A DNA stretch of 64,000 nt from NCBI RefSeq assembly GCF_039543825.1, contig NZ_BAABKM010000004.1, positions 186,001 to 250,000 on the forward strand, read 5' to 3'. Origin of the DNA: Nocardioides conyzicola. Lineage in GTDB: Bacteria > Actinomycetota > Actinomycetes > Propionibacteriales > Nocardioidaceae. Shown piece after piece: positions 20,656 to 34,196 of this stretch; position 1 is the first letter of the stretch; the number at the start of each line of letters is the position of its first letter. Under the pieces are notes generated by a model that saw nothing but the letters and a program-made list of their open reading frames with translations, was not told the DNA's origin and made no database searches. A program made the translations under genes and the position numbers.

Positions 20656-21854
20656 CAGTCCTCCAGGACCTGGATGCCGGGGAGCGTCTTGCCCTCGAGG
20701 TACTCGAGGCTGGCGCCACCACCGGTGGAGATGTGTCCGAACGCGGCCTCGTCGAAGCCGAGCGTGCGTACGGCGGCCGCGGAGTCGCCGCCGCCGACGA
20801 CCGAGAGGCCGTCGACCTTCGTCAGCGCCTCGGCGACGGCCCGGGTGCCCGCGGCGAACGCGTCCACCTCGAAGACCCCCATCGGGCCGTTCCAGAAGAC
20901 CGTGTGCGCGTCTGCCAGGGCGGCCGCGAACGCCGCCGCGGAGTCCGGGCCGATGTCGAGGCCGAGGGCGTCCGCCGGGATCTCGCCGGACGGTACGACG
21001 CGGGGCTCGGGCGTGCGGTCCCCGCTGGGGAACGCGGTGTCGACCACGATGTCGGTCGGCAGGAGGATCTCGACGCCGGTCTGCCCGGCCCGCTCCAGGT
21101 AGGCACGGCACACGTCGAGCTGGTCGTCCTCGAGCAGGCTCTTGCCGACCTCGTGGCCCTGGGCCTTGAGGAAGGTGAAGACCATGCCGCCGCCGATGAG
21201 CAGCTTGTCGGCCTTGCCGAGCAGGTTGTCGATCACGCCGAGCTTGTCGGAGACCTTCGAGCCGCCGAGCACGACGACGTACGGGCGCGCCGGGTCCTCG
21301 GTGAGCCGGCGCAGCACGCCGATCTCCGTGGCGACCAGCTGGCCCATCGCGTGCGGCAGCCGCTGCGCCACGTCGTACACGGACGCCTGCTTGCGGTGCA
21401 CGACGCCGAAGCCGTCGGAGACGAACGCGTCGGCGAGCCCGGCGAGCTGGTCCGCGAAGGCGCCGCGCTCGGCCTCGTCCTTGCTGGTCTCGCCCGGGTT
21501 GAACCGGACGTTCTCCAGCACCGCGACCTGGCCATCGGAGAGCGCGGCGACCGTGGCCCGCGCGCTCTCCCCCACCGTGTCGGTCGCGAACGCGACCTCC
21601 TGGCCGAGCAGCTCACCGAGGCGGGCGGCGACCGGACGGAGCGAGTAGCGGTCCTCCGGTGCGCCCTTGGGGCGACCGAGGTGGGCGGTCACGACGACCC
21701 GGGCGCCGGCCGCGGCCAGCTCCCGGATCGTCGGGACGCTGGCCCGGATCCGACCGTCGTCGGTGATCGTGGTGCCGTCGAGCGGGACGTTCAGGTCGGA
21801 CCTGACGAGCACCCGCTTGCCGGCGATGTCACCCAAGGAGGAGTAGTCGCCCAC
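20655..21854 (-). CDS. pgk: Phosphoglycerate kinase
   Basis: ATP-generating glycolytic enzyme, 399 residues with standard PGK motifs: [28 protein letters not shown], the [14 protein letters not shown] hinge and the C-terminal [18 protein letters not shown] at 21854 is two bases past the gap stop and gives the family N terminus ([10 protein letters not shown]); the frame continues upstream only as a gap shadow. Translation is probably coupled to gap. Confidence 0.96.
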   Translation of the reverse strand: MGDYSSLGDIAGKRVLVRSDLNVPLDGTTITDDGRIRASVPTIRELAAAGARVVVTAHLGRPKGAPEDRYSLRPVAARLGELLGQEVAFATDTVGESARATVAALSDGQVAVLENVRFNPGETSKDEAERGAFADQLAGLADAFVSDGFGVVHRKQASVYDVAQRLPHAMGQLVATEIGVLRRLTEDPARPYVVVLGGSKVSDKLGVIDNLLGKADKLLIGGGMVFTFLKAQGHEVGKSLLEDDQLDVCRAYLERAGQTGVEILLPTDIVVDTAFPSGDRTPEPRVVPSGEIPADALGLDIGPDSAAAFAAALADAHTVFWNGPMGVFEVDAFAAGTRAVAEALTKVDGLSVVGGGDSAAAVRTLGFDEAAFGHISTGGGASLEYLEGKTLPGIQVLED

Positions 21855-21856
21855 GA

Positions 21857-22870
<1,014 letters not shown>

Positions 22871-22983
22871 TCAGTCGGCTCATGCAAGGGGACGTCCCGA
22901 CCCTATCGCTTGGGTCGACGGCTCCAGCCTGCCCGTCCGACGTACGTGCCGGTAACCGACGAAGGTCCCGAGGACGCGAGCCG

Positions 22984-23970
22984 TCAGCCCTCGTCCGCGA
23001 GCATCTCCGGCGTCAGCGAGGCCTCGGTGTCGGGGATCCCGAGCTCCTCGGCGCGCTTGTCGGCCATCGCCAGGAGGCGGCGGATCCGGCCGGCGATCGC
23101 GTCCTTGGTGAGCACCGGGTCGTGCAGCTGGCCGAGCTCCTCGAGGGAGGCCTGCTTGTGCTCGAGCCGGAGCTGCCCGGCGAGCTTGAGGTGGTCGGGG
23201 ACCTCGTCGCCGAGGATCTCCATGGCCCGGTCGACGCGGGCCCCCGCGGCCACGGCGGCGCGCGCCGAGCGGCGCAGGTTGGCGTCGTCGAAGTTGGCGA
23301 GACGGTTGGCCGTCGCGCGCACCTCGCGGCGCATCCGGCGCTCCTCCCAGGCCATCAGGGACTCGTGCGCGCCGAGGCGGGTGAGCAGCTGGCCGATGGC
23401 GTCGCCGTCGCGAATCACGACCCGGTCGACGCCGCGGACCTCCCGGGCCTTCGCGTGGATGCCGAGGCGTCGCGCGACACCGACGAGCGCGAGCGCCGCC
23501 TCGGGTCCGGGGCAGGTCACCTCGAGGGCCGAGGACCGGCCCGGCTCGGTCAGGGAGCCGTGGGCGAGGAAGGCGCCGCGCCAGGCGGCGACGGCGTCGC
23601 AGCCGCCACCGGAGACGACCGCTGGCGGCAGGCCCCGGACGGGGCGGCCGCGCTGGTCGAGCAGGCCGGTCTGGCGGGCGAGCGCCTCGCCGTCCTTCAC
23701 CACGCGCACGATGTAGCGGCTGCCCTTGCGGATCCCGTTGCCCTGCACCATGACGACGTCCGACTGGTGCCCGTAGACCTCGGCGATGTTGGTGCGCAGC
23801 CGCCTGGCCGCGGCGCCGGTGTCGAACTCGGCCTCGACCACGATGCGCCCGCTGACGATGTGCAGACCGCCGGCGAAGCGCAGCATCGAGGCCACTTCCG
23901 CCTTGCGGCAACAGGTCTTCGTCACCGGAGTGCTCGACAGCTCTGCTTTCACCTGTGCCGTCATCGCCAT
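22984..23970 (-). CDS. whiA: Sporulation/division regulator WhiA
   Basis: Conserved Gram-positive DNA-binding protein (LAGLIDADG-like N-terminal fold plus HTH), controlling sporulation septation in Streptomyces and division elsewhere. The 328 residues show VKAELSS near the start, the [18 protein letters not shown] region and the C-terminal [24 protein letters not shown]. It follows yvcK and rapZ in the conserved uvrC-rapZ-yvcK-whiA string. ATG 23970 has an in-frame alternative at 23964. CAGGAT lies six bases before the ATG, so a leaderless start is possible, although the first base of that hexamer does not fit the consensus. Confidence 0.95.
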   Translation of the reverse strand: MAMTAQVKAELSSTPVTKTCCRKAEVASMLRFAGGLHIVSGRIVVEAEFDTGAAARRLRTNIAEVYGHQSDVVMVQGNGIRKGSRYIVRVVKDGEALARQTGLLDQRGRPVRGLPPAVVSGGGCDAVAAWRGAFLAHGSLTEPGRSSALEVTCPGPEAALALVGVARRLGIHAKAREVRGVDRVVIRDGDAIGQLLTRLGAHESLMAWEERRMRREVRATANRLANFDDANLRRSARAAVAAGARVDRAMEILGDEVPDHLKLAGQLRLEHKQASLEELGQLHDPVLTKDAIAGRIRRLLAMADKRAEELGIPDTEASLTPEMLADEG

Positions 23971-24018
23971 GGCCCGATCCTGCCACGCGAGTCAACGACC
24001 CTCGTCATGACCCTGACG

Positions 24019-25008
24019 TCAGGTGCCGGTCATGATCCGGGTGTACGCCGCGGCCAGGCGAGCCGGGTCGTGGTGCGGGCTGCCGTCGTGGAGGGCGACG
24101 TCGGCGAGGTGCAGGACGGCGCCGTAGGACGCGACCGCGGCGTGGAGATCGGCAGCACCCTCGCCGACGCTGTCGGCGTCGGCGAGGACCGTGTGGATGC
24201 GCAGGTCCGGAGCGTGCTCGACCAGCGCCGCCAGGTGGTCGGCCGGCCCGAAGCCGTCGGTCTCGCCAGCCTCGTCGACGAGGTTGAGCACCACGACGAG
24301 GCGGGCGTCGGTCTGCACCAGCGCGTCGCGGATCTGCGGCACCATCAGGTGCGGCATCACGGACGTGAACCACGAGCCCGGTCCGAGCACCACCCAGTCG
24401 GCCGCGTCCACCGCGGCCAGCGCCTCTGGGCACGGCACGGGGTCGGGCGGGTCCAGCGCGATCGACACGATCTCCCCGGAGGTGGTCGCGACCTCGACCT
24501 GGCCGCGCACCGTCGCCAGGGCGGCGGGGTCCGCCGGCTCGGTGCCGCGCACCTGCGCCGTGATGTCGAGCGGGGTCAGCGCCATCGGCAGCACGCGGCC
24601 CGTCGTACCGAGCAGGCGGCCCACCCAGTCGAGGGCGGCGACGGGGTCGCCGAGCTGCTCCCAGAGGCCGACGATCAGCAGGTTGCCGATGACGTGGCCG
24701 TTCATCTCCCCCTGACCGGCGAACCGGTGCTGGAGCACCCGGGCCCAGGTGTCGCCCCACGGGTGGTCGCCGCAGAGCGCCGCCAGCGCCATCCGCAGGT
24801 CGCCGGGCGGGAGCACCCCGAACTCTCCGCGCAGCCGACCGGACGACCCGCCGTTGTCCGCGACCGTGACGACGGCCGTCAGGTCGTCGACGACGAGGTC
24901 GGCGACCAGCAGGCGCAGGGCGTGCAGGGACGCCGACAGCCCGTGTCCGCCGCCGAAGGCGACCACGGACTGCGCCCGCTCGCTGGACGGCAGCACCCCG
25001 GACGTCAC
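24019..25008 (-). CDS. yvcK: YvcK/CofD-like gluconeogenesis factor
   Basis: A 329-residue UDP-sugar-binding protein of the YvcK family; in Bacillus and Mycobacterium it supports growth on gluconeogenic carbon and cell-wall synthesis. Motifs include VVAFGGGHGLSASL, TVADNGGSSGRLRGE, LPPGDLRMAL and VIGNLLIVGLW. It is distinguished from the F420 enzyme CofD by this N terminus and by the rapZ/whiA context. The start overlaps the rapZ stop by four bases. Confidence 0.92.
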   Translation of the reverse strand: MTSGVLPSSERAQSVVAFGGGHGLSASLHALRLLVADLVVDDLTAVVTVADNGGSSGRLRGEFGVLPPGDLRMALAALCGDHPWGDTWARVLQHRFAGQGEMNGHVIGNLLIVGLWEQLGDPVAALDWVGRLLGTTGRVLPMALTPLDITAQVRGTEPADPAALATVRGQVEVATTSGEIVSIALDPPDPVPCPEALAAVDAADWVVLGPGSWFTSVMPHLMVPQIRDALVQTDARLVVVLNLVDEAGETDGFGPADHLAALVEHAPDLRIHTVLADADSVGEGAADLHAAVASYGAVLHLADVALHDGSPHHDPARLAAAYTRIMTGT

Positions 25009-25883
25009 TCCCGGCCGAGGTCGCGATGGGTCGGTCGCGCCTCGAAGCCCGCGGCGCTCAGCCGCCGGGCGATCTCCTCGGTCATCGCCACACTGCGGTG
25101 CTTGCCGCCGGTGCAGCCGATCGCGACGGTCATGAAGCGCTTCCCCTCCCGCCGGTAGCCCTCGGCCACGCGCTCGAGCACGGGCACGTAGCCGTCGAGG
25201 AACTCCGCGGCGCCCGCCTGGGACATCACGTACGACGCCACCTCGGGGTCCCGGCCGGTCCCGTCGCGGAGCTCGGGGATCCAGTAGGGGTTGGGCAGGA
25301 AGCGCATGTCGGCGACGAAGTCGGCGTCGACCGGGATGCCGTACTTGAAGCCGAAGCTCGTCACGGTCACCTTGAGCCGGCGCGTGTCGGGCGTGCCGAA
25401 GGCCTCCGCGATCCGGTCGGTGAGCTGGTGCACGTTGAGCGCGGAGGTGTCGATGACCAGGTCCGCGTCGCTGCGCAGCTCGGCCAGCACGTCCCGCTCG
25501 CGCTGCAGTCCGTCGAGCAGCCGGCCGGTCCCCTGGAGCGGGTGCGGCCGCCGGGCGGCCTCCTGGCGGCGCACGAGCACGTCGTCGGTCGCCTCGAGGA
25601 AGACCAGCGTGGCGTGCCGCCCGGTCGCTCCGAGCGCGAGGTTGGCCTGCAGGGTCTCGAAGAACGAGCCGGAGCGGACGTCGACGACGACCGCCACGGG
25701 CTGCTGGATGCCACGGCTCTCGTCGACGAGGCGCACCACGTCGCGCAGCAGGCTCGGCGGCATGTTGTCGACGACGTAGTAGCCGAGGTCCTCGAGCTCC
25801 TTGGCCGCGGTGCTGCGGCCCGCACCGGTCATCCCGGTGACGACGACGAGCTCGCCGTGCTGGTCCTGCGGGTCGGCAGACAT
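25005..25883 (-). CDS. rapZ: RNase adapter protein RapZ (YvcJ, nucleotide-binding)
   Basis: A 292-residue P-loop protein with Walker A GMTGAGRST near residue 17, DLGYYVVDNMPPSLL, and the C-terminal domain FGFKYGIPVDADFVADMRFL and AIGCTGGKHRSVAMTE. In E. coli it steers RNase E to GlmZ RNA; in Gram-positives it is an ATP/GTP-hydrolysing protein of less defined role. It sits three bases after uvrC and overlaps yvcK. Confidence 0.94.
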   Translation of the reverse strand: MSADPQDQHGELVVVTGMTGAGRSTAAKELEDLGYYVVDNMPPSLLRDVVRLVDESRGIQQPVAVVVDVRSGSFFETLQANLALGATGRHATLVFLEATDDVLVRRQEAARRPHPLQGTGRLLDGLQRERDVLAELRSDADLVIDTSALNVHQLTDRIAEAFGTPDTRRLKVTVTSFGFKYGIPVDADFVADMRFLPNPYWIPELRDGTGRDPEVASYVMSQAGAAEFLDGYVPVLERVAEGYRREGKRFMTVAIGCTGGKHRSVAMTEEIARRLSAAGFEARPTHRDLGRE

Positions 25884-25886
25884 GGC

Positions 25887-27875
25887 CTAGCCCTCCTCGA
25901 TCTCGCCGGTGGCCGTGTTGACGGAGACAGTCTTGCCGCTCCGCTGCTCGACCGCCTCCTTGATGGCGCCCGCCGTGCGCTCGCCGATGCCCGGGACCAT
26001 CGCGATCTCCTCGACGGTCGCCTCACGGAGCTTCTTCAGCGAGCCGAAGTACTTCATCAGGGTCTTGCGGCGCACCTCACCGAGGCCGGGCACGTCGTCG
26101 AGCAGGCTCTCGACCATCGTCTTCGACCGACGCGACCGGTGGTGGGTGATCGCGAAGCGGTGCGCCTCGTCGCGGATCCGCTGCAGCAGGTAGAGACCCT
26201 CGCTGGAGCGGGCGAGGATGACCGGGTCCTCCTGGTCGGGGAGCCAGACCTCCTCGAGACGCTTCGCCAGGCCGCACACCGGGATGTCGACGATCCCCAG
26301 CTCCGTCAGTGCCCGTTGGGCCGCGGCGACCTGCGGCGGCCCGCCGTCGACCACGACGAGGCCGGGCGCGTAGGCGAACTTGCGCGCGCGTCCGGTCTCC
26401 GGGTCGACCAGCATCGGCCCGTTGTCACCCGCGACCTCGGTGCTGGTGGACTGCTCGTCCAGCAGCCGACGGAACCGCCGGGTGATCACCTCATCCATGG
26501 ACGCGACGTCGTTCTGCCCGTCGACGCCCTTGATCACGAAGCGGCGGTACTCGCTCTTGCGGGCTAGGCCGTCCTCGAAGACCACCATCGAGGCGACGAC
26601 CTCGGTGCCCTGGAGGTTGGAGACGTCGTAGCACTCGATCCGGAGCGGCACCTCGTCCAGACCGAGCGCGTCCTGGATCTCCTCGAGCGCCCGGTTGCGG
26701 GTGGTCAGGTCGCTCGCGCGCCTGGTCTTGTGCAGCATCAGCGACTGCGCGGCGTTCTGCGCGACGGTCTGCTGCAGGGCCCGCTTGTCGCCGCGCTGCG
26801 GGATCCGGATCGCGACCTTGGAGCCGCGCAGGTCGCTGAGGAGGGTCTCGTACGTCGCCACGTCGGGCGGCAGCGCGGGCACCAGGATCTCGCGCGGTAT
26901 CTCGTCGGCGGTCGCGCCGGCGTAGAGCTGGAGCAGGAAGTCGTCGACCAGCTTGTCGGTGCCGCCCTCGTCGACGCGGTCGGCGACCCAGCCGCGCTGG
27001 CCGCGGATCCGGCCACCGCGCACGTAGAAGATCTGGACCGCGACCTCGAGCGGGTCCTCGGCGAGGGCGATCACGTCGGCGTCGGTGCCGTCGCCGAGCA
27101 CGACGGCCTGCTTCTCGAGCGCCTTGTTGAGCGCGCCGAGGTCGTCGCGGAGGCGGGCCGCCTTCTCGAAGTCGAGCGCGTCGGAGGCGGCGTACATCTC
27201 CTTCTCGACCCGGCGCACGAACGACGTGGTCTGCCCGGCGAGGAAGTCGCAGAAGTCGTCGACGATGGCGCGGTGCTCCTCGGCGCTGACGTTGCCGACG
27301 CACGGGGCCGCGCACTTGTCGATGTAGCCGAGCAGGCACGGCCGGCCGATCTGGCTGGACCGCTTGAAAACGCCGTTGCTACACGACCGCATCGGGAAGA
27401 CCCGCAGCAGGAGGTCGACGGTCTCGCGGATCGCCCAGGCGTGGCCGTAGGGCCCGAAGTAGCGGGTGCCCTTGCGCTTGGCCCCGCGGCCGACCATCAC
27501 GCGGGGGAACTCCTCGCCGACGGTCACCGCGAGCCACGGGTAGGACTTGTCGTCGCGGTACTTCACGTTGAACCGCGGGTCGAACTCCTTGATCCAGGAG
27601 TACTCCAGCTGCAGCGCCTCGACCTCGGTCTTGACCGTCGTCCACTCGACGCTCGCGGCGGTGGTGACCATGGTGGCGGTGCGGGGGTGCAGGTTGCCGA
27701 CGTCCTGGAAGTACGACGAGAGCCGCGGGCGCAGGCTCTTCGCCTTGCCGACGTAGATCACCCGGCCCTTGGAGTCACGGAACCGGTAGACCCCGGGCAG
27801 CGTCGGGATCGACCCGGGCTCGGGGCGGTAGGACAGCGGGCCTCGGGTCGAGCGCGGGGGCGGAGCAGGAGGCAC
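25887..27875 (-). CDS. uvrC: Excinuclease ABC subunit C
   Basis: Dual-incision nuclease of nucleotide excision repair. The 662 residues carry the GIY-YIG domain ([20 protein letters not shown], about 27-46), a UVR motif ([20 protein letters not shown]), the RNase-H-like 5' incision domain ([20 protein letters not shown]) and a C-terminal helix-hairpin-helix pair ([24 protein letters not shown]). The start is GTG 27875. A TAGGGT hexamer lies exactly six bases before it with no Shine-Dalgarno sequence, indicating a leaderless mRNA. uvrA is only 2.4 kb away. Confidence 0.95.
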   Translation of the reverse strand: MPPAPPPRSTRGPLSYRPEPGSIPTLPGVYRFRDSKGRVIYVGKAKSLRPRLSSYFQDVGNLHPRTATMVTTAASVEWTTVKTEVEALQLEYSWIKEFDPRFNVKYRDDKSYPWLAVTVGEEFPRVMVGRGAKRKGTRYFGPYGHAWAIRETVDLLLRVFPMRSCSNGVFKRSSQIGRPCLLGYIDKCAAPCVGNVSAEEHRAIVDDFCDFLAGQTTSFVRRVEKEMYAASDALDFEKAARLRDDLGALNKALEKQAVVLGDGTDADVIALAEDPLEVAVQIFYVRGGRIRGQRGWVADRVDEGGTDKLVDDFLLQLYAGATADEIPREILVPALPPDVATYETLLSDLRGSKVAIRIPQRGDKRALQQTVAQNAAQSLMLHKTRRASDLTTRNRALEEIQDALGLDEVPLRIECYDVSNLQGTEVVASMVVFEDGLARKSEYRRFVIKGVDGQNDVASMDEVITRRFRRLLDEQSTSTEVAGDNGPMLVDPETGRARKFAYAPGLVVVDGGPPQVAAAQRALTELGIVDIPVCGLAKRLEEVWLPDQEDPVILARSSEGLYLLQRIRDEAHRFAITHHRSRRSKTMVESLLDDVPGLGEVRRKTLMKYFGSLKKLREATVEEIAMVPGIGERTAGAIKEAVEQRSGKTVSVNTATGEIEEG

Positions 27876-27881
27876 GCGACA

Positions 27882-27887
27882 ACCCTA
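27882..27887 (-). promoter_or_regulatory. Leaderless -10 (TAGGGT) of uvrC
   Basis: TAGGGT on the reverse strand ends six bases before the uvrC GTG, which puts the expected transcription start on the start codon itself. No purine-rich ribosome-binding site is present between them. Confidence 0.6.
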
Positions 27888-27946
27888 CGGGCCGGCACCG
27901 ACACCGCCCCCGGCGCGGGGATCCACCGTTGATATGTGCAGTGGTT

Positions 27947-27952
27947 TACTAT
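27947..27952 (+). promoter_or_regulatory. Leaderless -10 (TACTAT) of the TTC38-like gene
   Basis: TACTAT ends six bases before ATG 27959 and there is no Shine-Dalgarno sequence. The local sequence is AT-rich for this genome. It faces the uvrC promoter across about 60 bp. Confidence 0.65.
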
Positions 27953-27958
27953 CCTTTC

Positions 27959-29260
27959 ATGCGATGTCGGGACCCCTACGGTTATGAGCTCACGTGCTCT
28001 CCCGAGGCCGCCTCCGCCTTCAACCGCGGCGTCCAGGGTCTGCTCCGGCTCCACGGCGGAGCCGAGCAGGGAGTCGCCACCGCACTCGCGCTGGACCCCA
28101 CCTTCGCCGTGGGGCACGCGACGCTCGCCCTGCTGGGTCACGAGATGTGCGTCGCGGTCGACGTCGACTCGCGGATGAGGGACGCCCTGACGCTGGCACC
28201 GCGCGCCACCGAGCGCGAGCGCAGCCACGTCCACGCCATCGCCTCCCACCTCTCCGGCGACTCTCGCCCGCTGATCCAGCACCTCGAGACCTACCCCCGC
28301 GACGCGGTCCTCCTGTCGACCGCGGTGCCGACGATCGCCTTCGCCGGCGTGACCGAGGTCCCGGCGCAGGCGTGGCAGATCGTCGAGCGGGCGATCCCGG
28401 CGTACGGCGACGACTGGTGGTTCACCGGCCTGCTCGCCTTCATCCGCCAGGAGCAGCGGCGCTTCGACGAGGCGATGGACCTCTCCTGCCGCTCGCTGGC
28501 GGAGGAGCCGTCGGCCGGGCACTCCGCCCACGCGCGGGCACACGCGCACTACGAGACCGGCGACCACGACGCCGGTCTCGCCTGGATGGACGACTGGGTC
28601 CGCGGCGACGGGGCCGGCACGGACAGCCTGAGCCACTTCGCCTGGCACGCGGCCCTGCACGAGCTCTCGCTCGGCGACATGGACGCCGTACGCCGCCGCT
28701 ACGAGTCGCAGCTGCGACCGGACGGCGCGCTCGGATGCCGCGCCCTGGTCGACACCGGTTCCCTGCTCTTCCGCTGGGCCCTGACGCCGGACGCGCACGA
28801 CGTACCCCCGATGGCGGCCGTCGCCGCAGCGACGCCCGAGACCACGCTGCGGCACCCGGCGACGCCGTTCCTCGCCATGCACTCGGCCGTGCTGCACCTC
28901 GCGCAGGACGACGCGGCCGCGCTCGGCGACCTCGAGGCCTGGGCCGCCCGTCACGACCACCCCACCCACCGCGAAGTCGTCGCTCCGCTGGCCGGGGCGC
29001 TGCGCAGCATGGCGCTGGGCAGCTGCTCGGCCGCTGCCGACCGGCTCGCGGCCCTGGACACGCACCTCTGGAGGCTCGGCGGGTCCGACGCCCAGCGGGA
29101 GATCATCGAGGAGGCGCGGATCTCCGCGCTGCTCCGGTCCGGCCGGCTCGACGAGGCGCGGCTGGTGCTCGACGGCCGCCTCGACCGGCGGGAGTCGCCG
29201 CGCGACCGGCGGTGGCGTGCGGCAGCGGCGCGATCGGAGTCGGCCTCGACCGTCAGCTGA
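27959..29260 (+). CDS. TTC38-like tetratricopeptide repeat protein
   Basis: A 433-residue alpha-helical repeat protein with no signal peptide or membrane segment. The N terminus DPYGYELTCSPEAASAFNRG and the repeats of helical pairs (ALALDPTFAVGHATLALLGH; ATERERSHVHAIASHLSGDS; DDWWFTGLLAFIRQEQRRFD) resemble the TTC38 family, found in bacteria and animals with no known biochemical role. ATG 27959 is chosen because DPYG begins the family domain and a leaderless promoter points at it; a TTG at 27929 is less likely. The last eight bases overlap the convergent Rieske gene. Confidence 0.75.
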   Translation: MRCRDPYGYELTCSPEAASAFNRGVQGLLRLHGGAEQGVATALALDPTFAVGHATLALLGHEMCVAVDVDSRMRDALTLAPRATERERSHVHAIASHLSGDSRPLIQHLETYPRDAVLLSTAVPTIAFAGVTEVPAQAWQIVERAIPAYGDDWWFTGLLAFIRQEQRRFDEAMDLSCRSLAEEPSAGHSAHARAHAHYETGDHDAGLAWMDDWVRGDGAGTDSLSHFAWHAALHELSLGDMDAVRRRYESQLRPDGALGCRALVDTGSLLFRWALTPDAHDVPPMAAVAAATPETTLRHPATPFLAMHSAVLHLAQDDAAALGDLEAWAARHDHPTHREVVAPLAGALRSMALGSCSAAADRLAALDTHLWRLGGSDAQREIIEEARISALLRSGRLDEARLVLDGRLDRRESPRDRRWRAAAARSESASTVS

Positions 29261-29738
29261 GGCTGATCGCGTCTCCGTCGACGGAGATCGGGACCTCGTC
29301 GAGGGCCGAGCTGGCGGGGCCGCCCTGGACCGACCCGTCCTCGATCGAGAACGAGCTGCCGTGGCACGCGCAGTTGATGGTGCCGTCGGCGACGCCCGAC
29401 ACGACGCAGCCCTGGTGGGTGCAGATCGCGGAGAAGCACTTGAACTCCCCCGCCGTCGGCTGGGTGACCACGACCTTCTGGTCGGCGAAGATCGTGCCCC
29501 CGCCCTGGGGTACGTCGGCGGTGGTGGTCAGGGCATCGGCCGCCGCCGACTCCGACGGGCTCGCGGAGGTGCTCTCCGAGGTCGTCGGTGTCGCGCCGGG
29601 GCTGCTCGACGAGGCGGCCGGGTCGGTCGCCGTACCGCTGTCGGAGTCACCGCCGCACGCGGCGAGCAGCGGCACGCCGACGCCCACGACCGTCGCGCCG
29701 GTCAGGGCGCGGCGCCGGGTGAGGCCTGGGTCCGTCAT
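29253..29738 (-). CDS. Rieske [2Fe-2S] lipoprotein, copy 1
   Basis: A 161-residue exported lipoprotein. A Tat-like signal (TRRRALTGATVVGVGVPLLA) ends in the lipobox LAAC with Cys28, then comes a Ser/Thr/Ala-rich linker to about residue 75. The Rieske domain has box I CTHQGC (Cys106, His108, Cys111) and box II CACHGSS (Cys123, Cys125, His126), including the two cysteines that form the disulfide in high-potential Rieske centres. It probably transfers electrons at the outer face of the membrane. It is a tandem paralog of the next gene with a longer linker. Confidence 0.88.
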   Translation of the reverse strand: MTDPGLTRRRALTGATVVGVGVPLLAACGGDSDSGTATDPAASSSSPGATPTTSESTSASPSESAAADALTTTADVPQGGGTIFADQKVVVTQPTAGEFKCFSAICTHQGCVVSGVADGTINCACHGSSFSIEDGSVQGGPASSALDEVPISVDGDAISLS

Positions 29739-29765
29739 GGTGGAACCTCTCGGGACGACCGCCGG

Positions 29766-30182
29766 TCAGGCGGTGCTGATGGTGTCGCCGTCGACGGCGA
29801 TGGTGACCTCGGACAGCGCGGAGGTCGCCGGTCCGTTGACGACCGAGCCGTCCTGGTCGGAGAACTTGCTGCCGTGGCACAGGCAGTCGATCGTGCCGTC
29901 GGCGACCTGCGAGACCAGGCAGGACTGGTGGGTGCAGACCGCCGAGAACGCCTTGAAGTCGCCCTCGGTCGGCTGGGTCACGACGATCTTCTGGTCGCCG
30001 AACACCTTGCCGCCACCGACCGGCACCTCCGAGGTCGAGCCGAGCTCCGCTCCGGCGGCCGGAGCCTCCGACGCCGTACCGCCGCCCGAGTCACCGCCGC
30101 ACGCGGCGAGCAAGGGCACGCCCACGCCCAGGGCAGCGGCTCCGGTCAACGTTGTGCGGCGGGTGATCCCGTCGATGCTCAC
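29766..30182 (-). CDS. Rieske [2Fe-2S] lipoprotein, copy 2
   Basis: A 138-residue paralog of the neighbouring gene. The signal around GITRRTTLTGAAALGVGVPL ends in the lipobox LAAC (Cys28), followed by a shorter linker and the Rieske boxes CTHQSC and CLCHGSKFS. GTG 30182, with GAGAGGACC upstream, gives a normal Tat signal; an earlier in-frame ATG would put extra charged residues ahead of the twin arginine. It lies 27 nt upstream of copy 1, so the two are probably co-transcribed. The redox partner is unknown. Confidence 0.87.
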   Translation of the reverse strand: MSIDGITRRTTLTGAAALGVGVPLLAACGGDSGGGTASEAPAAGAELGSTSEVPVGGGKVFGDQKIVVTQPTEGDFKAFSAVCTHQSCLVSQVADGTIDCLCHGSKFSDQDGSVVNGPATSALSEVTIAVDGDTISTA

Positions 30183-30282
30183 GGTGGTCCTCTCGGCAGG
30201 CTCTCGTTGAAGTTTCACCCTAGCCAGCGGACCTGGGCATACCTGTCTCCGGGCGATGAGAGTTCTGTGAGAACCGCTCGGG

Positions 30283-33339
<3,057 letters not shown>

Positions 33340-33354
33340 TGCTACCCCTCGTCT

Positions 33355-33370
33355 TCGAACATGTGTTCGC
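33355..33370 (-). promoter_or_regulatory. SOS box (LexA site) of uvrA
   Basis: On the + strand TCGAAC-ATGT-GTTCGC matches the Gram-positive LexA consensus TCGAAC-N4-GTTCGA except for the last base. It ends 16 bp upstream of the uvrA start and overlaps the region where transcription would begin from a TAGGAT hexamer at 33373-33378 on the reverse strand. Repression by LexA and induction by DNA damage are inferred. Confidence 0.88.
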
Positions 33371-33482
33371 TATCCTAGCCGCCGCACGGTGGGGACAACC
33401 ACCCGGGACGCGCCGGTGTTCCCCAGGATCTCACGGGGCGCCGACAGTCCTCCGGGCCCGGCCCGTCAGGCAGGATGTACCC

Positions 33483-34193
33483 ATGCCCGACCAGAGCAGC
33501 CAGGCCATCGTGGACGACCTCCTGACGGAGGCCACGCGACGGCTGATCCGGACCACGGACGGCCTCGCTGACGAGGAGTACGCCGGTCCGAGCGGCCTCC
33601 CGGACTGGACCCGCGGTCACGTGCTGGCCCACCTCACGCTCAACGCCGAGGGCATGGCCGGGGCGATCGGCGGGATCCTCGAGGGCGAGCGGACGCCGAT
33701 GTACGCCTCGCAGGAGGCCCGGGACGCCGACATCGCCGAGCTCGCCGTGGCGTCGCCGACCGTGATCCGCGCGCGGCTCCTCGGCGCGACGACCGACCTG
33801 GCGGACGCGCTCGACGCCGTACCCGACGACCAGTGGGACACCACCATCGACCGGGTCCCGGGCGGGCGCACCTTCCCCGCGGGTGACCTCCCCCGGATGC
33901 GGCTCCAGGAGGTCGAGATCCACCACGCCGACCTGGCCGCGGGCTACTCCCGGACGGACTGGCCCGCTGCGTTCCCGGTGCTGCTCCTCGACGGGCTGAG
34001 CATGAAGGGCGTCTCGGCCGACCTCTCCTTCCACGCCCACGCGAGCGACCTGGACCGCACGTGGACCTTCGGCGAGGGCGGCCCCACCGTCACCGGCACG
34101 GCCGCCGACCTCGGCTGGTGGCTCACCGGGCGCGGGACCGGCGACGGACTGACCAGCGACAGCGGCTCCCTGCCGCAGATCGGAACGTGGTGA
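33483..34193 (+). CDS. Mycothiol-dependent maleylpyruvate-isomerase-family enzyme
   Basis: A 236-residue protein with the DinB-like N-terminal four-helix domain of the MDMPI family: TTDGLADEEYAGPSGLPDWT, RGHVLAHLTLNAEGM, and RMRLQEVEIHHADLAAGY, whose histidines would bind metal. Family members use mycothiol, the actinobacterial thiol, in isomerase or conjugation reactions; the substrate here is unknown. It diverges from uvrA and is followed three bases later by an MBL hydrolase, together resembling a thiol-dependent detoxification pair. The start ATG has no strong ribosome-binding site; CAGGAT lies six bases before it. Confidence 0.82.
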   Translation: MPDQSSQAIVDDLLTEATRRLIRTTDGLADEEYAGPSGLPDWTRGHVLAHLTLNAEGMAGAIGGILEGERTPMYASQEARDADIAELAVASPTVIRARLLGATTDLADALDAVPDDQWDTTIDRVPGGRTFPAGDLPRMRLQEVEIHHADLAAGYSRTDWPAAFPVLLLDGLSMKGVSADLSFHAHASDLDRTWTFGEGGPTVTGTAADLGWWLTGRGTGDGLTSDSGSLPQIGTW

Positions 34194-34196
34194 CCC

